Notes: generated from the letters alone by a model not told the origin. A DNA stretch of 64,000 bases from Talpa occidentalis (GCF_014898055.3 NW_023601433.1:21565641-21629640), one strand, 5' to 3'; shown: positions 1 to 11,639, counted from the first letter of the stretch. Numbers and translations: made by a program.

Positions 1-65
1 CTAGGCCACTAGGGAGCCCGCCCCCCCTACTAAGCATCTTAAGGCAGGACTGTGTCACTTCATCT

Positions 66-885
66 TCTTTTGAATTTTTATTTTTAATTATGATAAAATA
101 CACATAACACAAAATTTACAATTTCAGCCATTTAAAGTGTCAGTTCAGCAGCATTAAGAACAACATTGTACAACCATCCCCACCAGCCATCTCTGGAACT
201 TTCTTCATCTTGCAAAACTGAAACTTGGTCCCATTAAACAATAACTCCCCATTACCCTCCCCTAGCCCCCAACATCACCATGATGTCTTCAATCTCCATG
301 GGATTGACTATTTAGGGACCTCATGGAAGTGACATCATATGGTATTTGTCCTTCTGTGACTGGCTTGTTTGACTTAGCATAATGTTCTTCAGTATCATCC
401 ATGCTGGAGCGTATATTTTAGAATTTTCCTCCTTTTTAAAGGCTGAATACTACTCCATTGTATGTAAGGCTGAATTCTACTCCACTGCCTCCCCAGACGG
501 GTTGTGGAATATCCTCGTGCATCCACAAGGGACTGCTTCCACCTTCTGTCTGTGAACATGAGTGTGCCAATATCTGTTCAAATCCCTGCCTTCACTTCTT
601 TTGGATATGTGCCTTGGAATGAAATGGCTGGATCATATTGTAATTCTAAGCACAGGTTTTTGGATGGACCCATATACTATTCCCCACAGCAGTTGTACCA
701 TTTTGCATTCCTACTAACAGTGCACCAGGTTTCAATTTTTCCACATCCTGCCAATACTTGTCATTTAGTGTGAGTTTGCTTTTGGTTGCTTTGTTGTTTG
801 TTTTTAACCAATAACCATCCTAATGGATGAAAGTTTGTGTCTCATAACTTTTGAGTCCCTGTGGTTTATGCTGGTTTGACTATAA
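66..885 (-). mobile_element. Old L1 3' end (L1M type), reverse orientation
   Basis: The plus strand reads like the reverse complement of an old mammalian L1 3' UTR and ORF2 end. Landmarks are TAAAATACACATAACA near 94, CAACCATCCCCACCAGCCATC near 171, a stretch near 355 matching TGACTGGCTTATTTCACTTAGC, and TTTTGGATATGTGCC near 599 followed by AATGGCTGGATCATAT. A 3' tail lies at the left and ORF2 C-terminal sequence runs to the right. Many substitutions and small gaps show it is old and dead. The open frame at 504-773 lies wholly inside it and is not a gene. The right edge is approximate. Confidence 0.85.
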
Positions 886-1499
886 GTGTTTTTCAAATTG
901 CAAAGTAACTGTCTACAGTTTTCATTACTTTACATGTGAAGTCGTGAGTGTGATTCCCACTTCCTGATGAGGAAACCAGGGCTCAGAGGGAGGAAGATGA
1001 GAAACTTGGATGTGGCACTAGAGGATCCAGCACCCAGCACTCTGGCAAAGCTGGCATGGAGGACACTTTCTATATGCCAGGTGCCATGTGGGCTTCAGCC
1101 CCGGGCTTGGGGATGAAGTGGCCTCACTTTTGCCAATGAGGTAACAGAAAGGGAGGCTGAGAGGATTCCACATCTCCCATTAAGCCATGCCACCTGGGAA
1201 GGGAAAGTCCACCTGCTCTCCTCTAGCCCAGCCCCGGGACTGCCCCCTCCCCAAACTCAGCTCAATCACTGCTTGGCCACTGCAAGTGAAGTGGGATAGG
1301 GAAAGCCAAGGGACAGCAGCTGGACAGCAGGGATAAGTGCTGGGGAAGAAGCAGGGCCATTGAGTCAGCATCTCAGTTCCTAGTTGCCGGCGATCAGCCT
1401 CTGTCTTGGAGGAAAAAAAGAACTTCTAGGTCTCATTTCCTTCAAGTTCAAGACAGGGATGGTAACTGCTCACCTCGCTGTGGGTCTTGTAACTCGGGG
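886..1499. other. Unassigned, with a weak MIR-like stretch
   Basis: I see no gene. A short piece near 950-1010 (GATGAGGAAACCAGGGCTCAGAGGGAGG) resembles the antisense MIR core. The rest is moderately GC-rich and unassigned. Confidence 0.35.
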
Positions 1500-1769
1500 C
1501 TGGCTCTGCAAACACTCTTTCCCTCCCATTCCCCTGGCAGGCGCTGATGGGCCCCTGGTGGGCTATGTCAGCCCAATGCCAGAGAGAGCAGCCTTCCTGC
1601 TTCCCTGGGTCCTTGCCTGGGAGGGGGGAAGGGGCCACAGAGTGTGGGACTTCTGGGAGGAGTGATTTAGGGGGCCAGCAGCAGGGCTCTCCAGCGTCGT
1701 AGGGCGCGCTGGCCATCAGTCAGCTTCTACCAAGTGTGGAGCCTCATAAATAGCTGCTGGGGTGACTTT

Positions 1770-1945
1770 ACAGTGAGGTTCTGCCTTAGAAAATCTCTGC
1801 AAAGGACATTGGATCACCCAGCAAAGTTTATTTATATTCTAGGCAGGAAGAGAATTTATGTTATCGAAAATAAAGATTTTATGTATTTGTACATAACTAT
1901 CCCTGTATATGCCTGTAAATAAAATTTATATTCACTTCCGGGAGT
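1770..1945 (+). promoter_or_regulatory. Candidate 3' UTR terminus with Pumilio sites and two poly(A) signals
   Basis: An AT-rich block holds AATAAA at 1869-1874 and again at 1918-1923. TGTACATA (1888-1895) and TGTAAATA (1914-1921) both match the Pumilio response element TGTANATA. The block changes abruptly to GC-rich sequence after about 1935. This combination is typical of the last 100-150 nt of a vertebrate 3' UTR. It does not look like a transposon I recognise. No coding exon is recognisable upstream inside the window, and I cannot name a host gene. It could also be a non-coding RNA 3' end or chance. Confidence 0.35.
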
Positions 1946-3460
1946 CCCATCCCACGCCCCCCAGGTCGGTCTGCTTCCACTCTGTGGGGTGGTTATTAAC
2001 AGTGACTGGAACCAACCATGGGTCCTTCTGAAATATCATCCTTGTCAGTCCCAGGCCTTTAGAGCCGAGTGAGATCTCTTTACCGTGGAATTATGGCATT
2101 CATATTAGCATGCCTGCAAAGAAATTCTTATGCTGGCAATGTGCACTTCCCTGAAGTGTTCCATGGAAATTAGATTTCGGGAGAACAAAATAGCAGAGGA
2201 CTCAGAGGCTGCAGGAGGCGGGGATCCCTCTTTGTTATTCATTTGCCCAGTAATTAATTTCTTCCCCAGCGCAATTTGAAGGAAAAGATTGTGTTCATTA
2301 ATTTATCGTCCACCTGTTTCTGAGGATTATTTTGATGGCTTTTAAAGGAGATTTTGTATCCAGTAGGGATACTTAATATCATCCCAATAGCTGGCATCTG
2401 AGTGCAATGATCTGTGGTACCCTGAGCGATTTTCACCAAACAGAACTAGTGGGCTGGGGTGACTTTCACACGAGGTCCTGGGCCTTTCCTTCCAGATCCT
2501 GAAGGCAGCGAGCTGCCTCAATCCCCACCCAGATCTTGGGAGATATTTCTGGTCTCCAGCTAACACCTGATCCCCCTTGCTTCTTTCCCCACCAGAGCTC
2601 ATGAGTCATAAATGTCTAGAATGATCTGTAGAAAAATCAGGTCAAAACGAAGTGCACGTACAGAAAGCACACCAGTCCCTTCTGTGGCAAATCTGATTAT
2701 CTGTAGCAAATGTGGAGGGTTTGAAACCACCAAATGAAATCACACCATTGCCTAATTTTCAACTGGTTTGTTATTTTTTTATTTAGACACAGGAATTACT
2801 GCTGGATAGCATTAAAAAAAATGATATTTAACCCTGATTTAGATTAATCTGAATCAATTGAATAGCATGTGAATACTTTTCTAGATTTACAGGGAGAATA
2901 AAAAGAAATTGAAACCAGAAAGATAGAAATTAGATAGGTATTAGATAGAGCTATTTTTTTCTGTGCCCAGTAGATGTGATACCAAGTACTTTTGCCACGA
3001 CTGGGGTTATTTCCCTCAGCCACAGTAGTGCTTGGGATTCAGGAGATCTGTCCATCCTGCTATTCAGTTTTTTATTCTACACATGTTGGTGGAGCCAGGC
3101 CTCATGCCAGGCCCTGGAGAGTCAGCTGTAAGCCAACCCCAGTAACTCTCCCCGCAGCTCAGAGCCCAGAGGGAGACACTGATGTTAATGGAGTCATCAC
3201 AACAGATAGGCCTGGGACTCTACCCCACATGTTGCTAGGGAGCTTGGCCTGGGAGGGCAGGGAAGTGCCCTGTGGACAAGCTACTCTGCAAAGAGCAGAA
3301 GGACAGGTGAGGCTCCTGGAAGAAAGAGGGTGGAGATGAAAATAGCATGTGCAAAGGCCTGTGGCCAGAGGGGACATGGACACAGGACCTTTGTGGCTGA
3401 GCCCAAGTGAAGGTGGATGATGTGGAGAGGTAAGGGGGTTGAGGATGGACTCTGCTGTGC
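1946..3460. other. Unassigned single-copy DNA with a candidate conserved non-coding element at about 2060-2370
   Basis: No repeat or exon is recognised. About 2060-2370 carries several homeodomain-like cores (AGTAATTAATTT near 2250, TTCATTAATTTATCG near 2296) and mixed AT/GC content without low complexity. It resembles the conserved non-coding elements found around developmental genes, but conservation cannot be seen from one sequence. Confidence 0.3.
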
Positions 3461-3469
3461 AGTGGTAAA

Positions 3470-3640
3470 GAGAACTTGGCATGTCCTCTTGACCTCTCTG
3501 GGGCTCAGTGTCCTCATCTGTAAAATGGAGGTAACAAGCTACTTCTTCAGAGGATTGGTGAGAGGATTAAATGAGTCCACACACCTAAAGGACTTTGTAC
3601 GTGAACACGGTAAGCACTAATTTTATCATCGTTTCCTTGT
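3470..3640 (+). repeat. MIR SINE fragment, sense
   Basis: CTCTCTGGGGCTCAG, then CATCTGTAAAATGGAGGTAA, then GAGGATTAAATGAG near 3561 follow the order of the MIR core and 3' part. Divergence is high, as expected for this ancient tRNA-derived family shared by mammals. Confidence 0.75.
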
Positions 3641-4051
3641 GCGATTTTCTCTAACACAAGTGCCTCTCACCGGATAATCGCTAACTGCTATTTGACTCTC
3701 AAATTTCAGCTTTCTAAAATTCTCTCCTGAGAGTTTCTCAGCAACTCTTCGCCTTTGAGAAACACAATGAATGACGATTTTGCTTGCTAAGGAGAGTGCT
3801 GTGTTTCCCTCCGGGAAGCCACAGGAGGAAGGGTGTCCCGCGAGAGGAGAGGAGTGTCAAGGCTGGGCCCCAAGGAACATCCACAACTGCAGCATGGAAT
3901 GAAAGAAACAGGTAAAAGAGAGAATGGTTAAAACATTGCTTGGGAGCTCCAAAGTCCTGAGTTGGGAAGGAAGTGATGTTGTGGGGGAGAAGGCCCTGCT
4001 GACGCGCTCACGCAGGGTGAGGATGAAGGGCAGGATGGTGGGGGGGCTCAC

Positions 4052-4110
4052 AGGTAGCCAGACCCCTGCAGCAGCTCCCCGCCACCCAGGGAGACGCCTT
4101 CCCCTGGAGC
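4052..4110 (+). repeat. 59-bp direct repeat, copy 1
   Basis: Begins AGGTAGCCAGACCCC and ends CCTTCCCCTGGAGC. It matches 4666-4724 at 58 of 59 positions (one C/T difference). The flanking sequences are unrelated. Confidence 0.95.
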
Positions 4111-4665
4111 CCGAGCGCTGCCTGTAGGACGTCATCCAAATAACATAATAAATTGGCACAAGACCCCCTCCTGCCATCTGCCCCTTGTCCACCTGTGAGG
4201 GCTACTCGATACCTGCGGCCTCTCTGCCCTGGTGCTCCTGCTCTCCTGCACAGGGCATGCCGCCCAATTGAGCACCCCCCACTCCACCTGCAGGCCCTTC
4301 CTGAGAAACCAGCTTCAAAGCCAACCTGACTGAGTGAGGGGACAAAGAGGTGCAATGGGATCAAGCTGTCAAGTGAGCTGGGTGTGGGCTGGAGGCAGTG
4401 GCTGGGGATTCTAAGCATCCTTGTAGAGGGAGCAGCAGGAGCCTGTGGAAAGGCAAAGGAACAGAACTTAGGAGAAGGGTTAATGGTGTGGATTGGAGGG
4501 GAGGCATACAGCGGTGGCCTCGGCCACCCAGAGAGCCTGGGCACAGCTGCAGAGAAGGGCGAAGGTGTTCTCTCACCTTCTACAAGAACAGCAGCATCCA
4601 TGCTTGTTACATCTGCCTGGAAACAAAACCCCAAGGATCCGACTGAAAAATAGAGAGGGGGTTGA

Positions 4666-4724
4666 AGGTAGCCAGACCCCTGCAGCAGCTCCCCGCCACC
4701 CAGGGAGATGCCTTCCCCTGGAGC
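4666..4724 (+). repeat. 59-bp direct repeat, copy 2
   Basis: Second copy of the block at 4052-4110, offset by 614 bp. The single difference is GATGCC here against GACGCC in copy 1, a CpG-type change. No transposon ends are visible at either boundary. Confidence 0.95.
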
Positions 4725-5637
4725 ATGCTGGGAGGAACATGCTGGGAGGGGAAGCAGAGGGCACTGTCCCATATGCCTGTCAGTCAGCAAACAGTTATTG
4801 AACACTCAGGATGCTGGGAATTCAGATTCCCGGGCCTGACCTGGAACTGCTGGAGTAGACACGCATGTCCCCTGTGCTCCCTGGATGGCTCCTTGGCATC
4901 CTAACATTGGGGAGCTTCTGTTAGGTTATACAGGGGGGCCGAAAGAGCCTGACCCCTTGCGGGAAAACAGTGGCTGCCACAGGAAGGGAGCAAAGGCCTC
5001 AAGCCATTTGCAGAGAGGGACTCTCACAGATTGGGTGTTTTATACCAAGTGCCAAGACTGGTGGAAAGCAGGTACCCAGAGACCCGGGAAACCCAGGAGT
5101 CTGTGCAGAGGAAGGGCACAGGCTTGGCTTTGCCACCTGGAAAGAAATCAGGCTCAGGGGCATGGATAAGGGCAGAGGAGGGAATTCGAGTGACAGTTGA
5201 GGGAATACGCCAGAGCTCAGCTTGGCAGGTCACATGGTTTGTGCAGGGAAATGAAATTGGGAGACGCGTGAGTTTGGGTTTTGAAGGTCAGATGAAGGCG
5301 TGGCTCTGGGACTTGCAATGCCTCTCTGGGCCATTGTGGGGCTGGGCACTAGGGACATAAATATAAATAAGAGACTCTTTCCTCACTGGGCCTGCCGTTC
5401 CATAGTGGAGACAGATGTAGACAGAGCTGCATGAGCATCACTCCAGGCCAGGGGCAAGAGCAAAGGAAGGTATGAGAACAGGGGAGAAGAGGGAGTCGTG
5501 GGCCCTCTGCGGGCTACCTGGACAGGGCGGAATTCCTGATCCTGAGTTTCCACTGGGAGCTCCGTACAGTTGTGACTTGAGGGCAATAGGGAGGGCCCAG
5601 CAGAGGCTTCCCAGCAAAGCAGGATGAATGTAGCAAT

Positions 5638-5738
5638 TTTAGGGGGGCGGGGGCGGGAGGGGAGGGATTGGGGTCAGAATGGGGGGGCTGCAATTGTATG
5701 GGGAATATAAAAATAAAATTTATTATTAAAAAAAAATA
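5638..5738 (+). mobile_element. Short 5'-truncated L1 3' end, sense
   Basis: GGAGGGATTGGGGTCAGAAT, then CAATTGTATGGGGAATATAA, then an A-rich tail. This is the 3' UTR terminus of the same L1 lineage seen reversed at 51.3 kb and 60.8 kb. Only about 100 bp were inserted. No convincing TSD was found. Confidence 0.75.
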
Positions 5739-7485
5739 GTGAAAAATGATTATAAGATATTTAAAGTGAGTGTTAACCACTACCCCCACCCCAGCCATCC
5801 ACAATTTCTGTGCTGTGCAGCCATTTAGGTGAGACTACTTCCCTTGAGAAAGGACTTGTCCCACACTTTACCTTTTCCTTTATCCTCTTATAATGGAAAG
5901 TACTTGAAAACAAGGTGCCAGCTAGTCCAGGATCAGCTCTTCACAAGCCCATGGGAGGTTTATCCCCAGACTTGGCTGACCCACTAGAATGTCAGCCTCA
6001 GAGCCACGTTCTTGCTCAGATATTTACAGTAGAAATCCCAACCTCCCCTTTCCTGGTTGCAGCCCACCGAGCTGAGCTGACATGGGACAGAGCTGGGTTG
6101 TCACTGCATGAGCTGCTCCCCCAGGGCGGAGGCACAGTGCCTAGAAGGATTCATGCTGTTAGCCTCCGCCTCGTGCTGTTCACCACATCCAGTTTAATTT
6201 CTGTTTCAGGCACTTAGGACAACAGAAAAATGGCTTATAGTTTACTGCTTCTAGGCTGACAAGGGTTTGTTTCAAGGGGAAAGAGGCAAATTTGGAGGTT
6301 TTTTTCTTTTTTCACTGCTACGACATTACCTTGAATATGTTCCCGAGACTCTTGGGGAATAATAACATCTGTGCTCTCTCCTGTGCACAAAGACTCAGAA
6401 GACATCTGCAGACACGAGCTGCTTGCCGGGGGGTGTGGTGGGATGACGTGTCTGTTACGCAGGTGCCACCACTGTGACCTTGCGGGGTCCCAGACTTAGA
6501 GCTGTGGAGCTAGCCTCCCCAAAATGTTCAGATAGGCTTCTTCCAAGATATGTCACCTTGATTTGTGGAACTGAGGTCCATCAAGTTCCCGGGGGCCTCA
6601 GGAGAAGCTGTTACCTTAAAGAATGAAGACTGCCTGGCTTCAGGATATCTCCAGAGTCGACCTTTCACCAGAGAAGGCTGTCTGAAGGCAGGGCAAAAAC
6701 TAGAGGCAGGTTTTGTTCTATGAAGTCATCCCCTCCATGCATGTGAGACCCCATCCTCATTCCGCGTGTCCCAGGCCCTGCGGTCAAGATGCAAACCCTC
6801 AGTCTGCCCCATTTACTCTGGAATCAACAGCCATTAGAGTCTCCATCCATCTGTAATTAAATTTGTTTTTCGCCTGCAAATCTATCTGATGTTAATTTGT
6901 TCGTTTGATCAGCCAGAGGAGAACCCACAGAGGCTCACTCTAACAAAGTCAAATGTAGGACTAGAAAGAGGCCAGGCTAAGTGTCTGGGGTTCTGGACTG
7001 TTGGCTGCATCTGAACTGGAAAGGAGTTTCGATGATTTGCTGCTTGGGAAGGTGTGAGCATTTTACCCCGGGGAGCGTCTGAGTGGATGTACAAGGCCTC
7101 GCGGAGCACTGCTACTCAGATGCAGGGCCGCTGGCGACTGGTGGCCCCCGGGGGCATGGCTCTGGCCAAGTTTGGATGACTTGTTTGGCTGCAGGGAGAA
7201 TGGGTGTGTGATGTTCTGTCATGTATTCTTGGAGACTCTTAGACACAGAATAGCAGCGTGAGCGAGTGGCGCTCTTGGCGCCTCTATAGAATGTCTCGCC
7301 TCGCCCCGTCTCCCAGGGAACCGCCAGGCAGGGCTAGAGGCAGTCTCCCAGCTGCACCGTTAAGCACAGGTTTCCGGGGAGCACACTTGGTTGGGGACCG
7401 GAAGCCAGGAGACCTGGGTTCTGGTCTTGGCACTGATACTTCTTGTCTCACCTAGACCAGCTGAGAAGGGGAGAGCCTGTTTATT
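5739..7485. other. Unassigned DNA with a candidate regulatory patch at about 6800-6910
   Basis: No exon or named repeat is recognised. Around 6830-6905 is a homeodomain-rich, non-repetitive patch (CTGTAATTAAATTTG; GATGTTAATTTG) that looks like a conserved non-coding element. A weak MIR-like piece (GACCTGGGTTCTGGTCTTGG) lies near 7411. Confidence 0.3.
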
Positions 7486-7489
7486 TCTT

Positions 7490-7562
7490 CATTTGTTCAT
7501 TCAGCAAAGACTTACTGAGCATTTACTACATGCCCTTTTTCTGTGCTGGGCACTCTAGACCT
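7490..7562 (-). repeat. L2 LINE 3' terminus, reverse
   Basis: TTCATTCAGCAAAGACTTAC, then TGAGCATTTACTACATG, then TGTGCTGGGCACTCTAG. This is the reverse complement of the L2 3' end (AATAAATGTTTGTTGAATGAATG type). Confidence 0.75.
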
Positions 7563-7574
7563 TCCTTCTAGAAG

Positions 7575-8340
7575 GGGTATCAGTTTGCTATGGAGCTGGG
7601 GCTGCAACAGGGTAACCACAGGGTACCAAGGCAGGGGATTTCGCCAGTAGGAAGTAGCTCCCAGTCCTGGAGCTAGAAGTCTGAAATGGCGTTGTTAGCA
7701 GGACTGCTTCCGTCTGAGAGCTGGGAGGAGAGGATCTGTTCCAGGCCTTTCTCCTTGGTTTTTTCATGGCAGCCTTCGTCACGGTGTTTTCCTGGTGTGT
7801 AGCTCTGTTTCCATAGACCTCATTTTTGTAAGAACACCATACATGTTGGAGTGCGGTCACCTATGAATTCATTTTTGCTTGACTACCTCTATGAAGAGCC
7901 TGTCCCCACATGCTATGACCTGAATATTTGGGTCCTACCCAAAACCCTTATGTTGAAGTCCTATCCCCAAAGGTGATGGTTTGAGGAGGCAGGGCCCGTG
8001 GTTGGTGCTTAGGCCATGAGAATGGAGCCCTCATGCTGGGGCTGGTGACGTGATGAAGGAAGCCTCACACAGCTCTCATGATGCCGCCAAGTGAGGACAC
8101 GGCAGAAGGTGCCACTATAAGCCAGGAGGAGGCTCCCCACCAGCACATGACTCGCCAGCAGGCTGATCTGGGATTTCCAGCCTCCAGAACTGTGAGAGAG
8201 AAATACTCATTTTTATAAGCCAGTTTGTGATATTTTGTTATATCTGTATACAGATAGACAAAGATGCCAAATAAGGTCATGTCCTGAGGTACTTCAACTA
8301 ATGAATTTTGAGGGGGGTACAATTGAGCCTATCATAGAGG
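7575..8340 (-). mobile_element. MaLR-type LTR, reverse, interrupted
   Basis: The left part (7575-7905) begins GTATCAGTTTGCTATGGAGC and includes GTCCTGGAGCTAGAAGTCTG. The right part (8261-8340) resumes with CCAAATAAGGTCATGTCCTG and ends GGGGGGTACAATTGAGCC. Both correspond to the reverse strand of one ERVL-MaLR LTR, split by the element at 7911-8260. It is a non-coding relic. Confidence 0.7.
7911..8260 (+). mobile_element. MaLR (MST-like) solo LTR, sense, inserted into an older LTR
   Basis: Starts TGCTATGACCTGAATATTTG and contains CCCTTATGTTGAAGTCC. TTTCCAGCCTCCAGAACTG at about 8174 is followed by an ATAAGCCAGTTTGTGATATT block, and the element ends near CAGATAGACA. This order matches MST/THE1-class LTRs. 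It splits the reversed LTR around it. No internal retroviral sequence is present and no clear TSD was seen. Confidence 0.75.
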
Positions 8341-9315
8341 GCTATACGAAATTTCAGCCTTTAACATGTTCAGGGACTATCCTGAATCACCCAGCAATTT
8401 CCTAGGGGAGGGGAGGATGGAGTGAGCATCACTGGGAAAAAGAGGGGGAGGGCTACACAGGGCACTCTTCCAAAAAGTTCAACTCTGTGGGGGTACAGGG
8501 GGCTCCGTGGAGTCAGGGGGGCAGCACACGACCCTTGGTGAATGAGGAATTGGATGAGAGGGGAGGGAGGGAGGGAGATGCAGACATCACTCAGACCTGC
8601 CCTCCCCTGCCAAGCCCCACCAGGGGCAGGCAGAAGCTTCTCTACGTGGAATCACAGGGCCTGGGAAGTCTCAGGTTGGTAGGAGCTCAGTGGCCATTCA
8701 GCCCAGGAGGTCTGGCTGTACATTAATATCATGTCAAGAAAGTTTGTAATTGTCAAAGCCCAGGCTCCACGCCCAGTTCACCTGGGAGGCCTGAGGGTGT
8801 GTCGTGCACCCACTTGTCCCATTCTTCAGTCACAGCAGGTTTGTGGCCTGGGCTGCTACTGGGCAGATGTGGGGACACGACTTCTGCTTGCTGCCTGTCT
8901 TCTGAGTGGTCGTCTGCGTACAGAGCCCCACCTCCATCTTCTGACAGTGGGCAGGGTCTCCCAGACCAGCAGAGGACAGCTGGGGCCTCATGCTCCAGTA
9001 ACTGCATGTGGTGGGAGCCTACATTTTGGGCTCCCTCTAGGACCCCCATGAAGGGGTCCTAGTCTCCAGGAAAGCCCTGCAGGATGTGAAACGAGGGTCA
9101 GCTTCTGGAGAACCCCCTCCTCAAAGGTGGAGCAGACCCCAGCAGTCGTTTCCAAGCTCACAGGTTTTTTTTTTTTTTAATGTCACATCTTGAAATGGTT
9201 TGTCACACCACTATAAATAGTGCAACAAATAGTACTTATAAATATTTTGCCCTCTGTAAAATATTCCATTTTCTTAATTCAGCATGAATTCATATGAGCA
9301 GCTGCACTGGTGGTG
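8341..9315. other. Unassigned GC-rich DNA
   Basis: Contains a GGGA-rich patch at about 8556-8577 and a T-run at about 9166-9178. No gene or named repeat is supported. Overlapping frames at 8731-9062 are compositional. Confidence 0.35.
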
Positions 9316-9327
9316 TGCTTGTGTATT

Positions 9328-9589
9328 TTTTTTTTTAAAGATTGATTTATTTATTTATACAAGCACTGGGTACAGTCAGAAGCGAGGGAGGGTGAGAGAT
9401 TTCACCAGAGCGGGGAACAGAACAGGCAGACTGACGAAGTACACTGCTGAGGGGAGCAGCGGGCACAGCAGGAGAGGTCTGCGCGCCATGTGGGACCCTC
9501 GCCTGCGGCCTAGGATCGAACTGGCGCTGCAGAGGCTGCGGGCAGATTTGCAGACCAGCGCTCAACCGCTACACCACCAGGGAGGCCCC
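9328..9589 (-). mobile_element. tRNA-derived SINE (younger type), reverse, with 12-bp TSD
   Basis: Reverse copy: T-rich tail, AAGATTGATTTATTTATT, the SINE body, then the tRNA-like head ending CACCACCAGGGAGGCC. The TSD TGCTTGTGTATT is perfect at 9316-9327 and 9590-9601. The tRNA-like head carries box A and box B promoter motifs for RNA polymerase III. The element has no coding capacity. The open frames 9284-9766 and 9347-9565 are readings of this SINE. Confidence 0.93.
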
Positions 9590-9601
9590 TGCTTGTGTAT
9601 T

Positions 9602-11639
9602 CTAAACACAGCCCAGGAGTCAGTCACTTCCAGACCTGCTCACCAATGCCCCCACCCCCCTACTCCCTCGGTGGAAGGGTCTTCCTATTTTTGTGGCCCC
9701 ACCAAGTCTGTAGAGGCTTCTTGGAGGGAAGGCTGGCGTGTGCCACACCTCAGTTCTTGGCAATGAAAGCAATGAGTGAGGAAAAGTGAAGTGAACCAGG
9801 TTAGAAGGGGCGCCTGAGTACAGGAGAAGACACAGCTCACCTCCACCGTCCCGGGCACCTAGCAGCTTTCCTGGGGGTCGCTGGGCGAGTGGAAAGGCCT
9901 GCATGCAGAGCCTGGCTCAGGCGGCGGTGGCTGCTCTTGTAACGCTGAGCTGCTGTAGGGAATCTGCTTTGCTTCTCTGCCCTGTCCCGGTGCACAGCGG
10001 GATGTGCGTGTGCCATTGGTGACTCGACACACACCAAACCCGCAGCACAGATATGAAACACGCACATAGACGCACAAACACACCTAGACACGCAACGCAC
10101 ACAAGCACACAGTTCGCGCCTTGTTGTTTTACATGCGGTGCTTGTTTAGTGCATGGAAATTGACGGACGTATGACCGTGGTTCCAGCATCTGTTCTTTTC
10201 CTGCCTGGGTGGTTCATGGACGCCCTCATCAACTGGAGCCTCCATTTCCTCCTGGAGGGAGGACGGAGCTCAGCCCAGTGGGTTAGGAGATGGCAGCGCT
10301 AGGCTTCGGGCCCCAGCCGTGAGGACAGTGAAGCTCTGTGCACCAATCTGAGGCTTTGCCTTGCGGGTGCCTCATGCCTGCCTCGGCAGGTTCCCGCCTC
10401 CCCAGAGCCAACTTCCAAAGCTCCGAGGGGTGGGGATTGCTCTGTCTACACAAATATGGGGGGACATGTGATTTCTTTGAAGGGCAGGTTGTCCCTGAGC
10501 CTTATTTCTTTGCCTGGACCTCAGATTCAGTTGAAAGTCACCGGTACCCGGTAGCATGAAGCCACTTGCCCCAGGCACTCAACCCCCAAGACCAGAGGAG
10601 GGTGCTCTTTTGTTGTCACTGCTTAGGAAACCAGGTCCCTGGGGAGCTGGTGGCCCAGCTCTGGCTGGACAGTGTGACACCCTCTCACTCCGATGCTGTG
10701 TGGAGATCCCGGCTCTCCCACATTAATTCAGCCAACAAAGGTGTTCTGTTAGCTGCTCACTTCTATAAATATCTACCAGCACCACCTCAGAGCTGTCCCC
10801 ATCCATGTATTTCCCTCTCATACCACACAACTGTTCCTGACACAGGTGTCGTGACTACGCACGGCTGTGGTTAGGATGTCTTCACAGAGGAGGGATGTAC
10901 AGATGCCAAATGGCTTCAGTGGAGAGGGCTTTATGGGCAAATGGGAGGTAAAGTGTTGCCCAAGTGACTGCACCTGTCACTCTACCTGCAGAATGGAATG
11001 GTTTGCTCTAAAGTCTGTGATGGTTCTGCATTTCCTCAACCTTGGCCCATACCACCTTATATAACTAATGTTCTCATTGCTCTAAAAGAGCCAATTTCAT
11101 TTTGTCCTTTCTCTCATTCTTTAGGCAAGCCACGCAAGATGTGGGAGCACAGACCAGCATGATCTGGTCATGGAATTCGGTCCAGGGAGGGAATCAGTCG
11201 GGAGCCCAGGGCAGGGAGGTCAGCTCTGAGAGCATCCATGTGGAGGTGGTGACCACCTGGAGGAGGTGGCCTCAGATACCAGGCCACGTGAGCATCTCAG
11301 GGGAGGTAGAACCCAGTGGCCCTGTGGGATGTGATGTTCTGGTGGTGGGAGAAATGCCATGTCTCACCTCTGGAGGGCGCGGGCTGTGTGGGAGCTCTGC
11401 CTCCTGGGAGAGCAGGGCAGGCTAGACCCAGGTGAGAAGTGACCTGTGCCATGTGCTGCTAGGACATGCCTGATGCCTTTTCTTCTGTGGCACCTGGCTT
11501 AGGTGTCCAGGTATCCTGTGCATCTCAGCTTTGGCTCGCCTCTTGATGCAATTCTGACTTCAGAGTTGCAAAGCATGATAGTCAAGGTGTGTGTAAGCGT
11601 TGCCCCTTAAATGGTCACGTCTGAGGATTTGTTCTTAGA
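9602..11639. other. Unassigned DNA
   Basis: No exon or named repeat is supported. About 10020-10115 is a degenerate CACA/CGCA-rich patch. Confidence 0.35.

Larger units (their letters stand above)
3641..5637. other. GC-rich unassigned DNA
   Basis: No coding exon can be supported. The longest non-transposon frame in the window lies here (4008-4805, minus strand, 265 codons). It has no recognisable domain, overlaps other long frames in the same GC-rich DNA and contains both copies of a 59-bp repeat, so I treat it as chance. A short reversed L2 tail-like piece (CAGTTATTGAACACTCAGG) sits near 4790. The catgctgggagg motif at about 4725-4750 occurs twice in tandem. Confidence 0.4.

Noticed and set aside
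4008..4805. 265-codon minus-strand open frame as a host gene
   Set aside because: GC-rich DNA with overlapping long frames in several phases, no recognisable domain, contains two copies of a 59-bp duplicated block, and no splice-site or conservation evidence.
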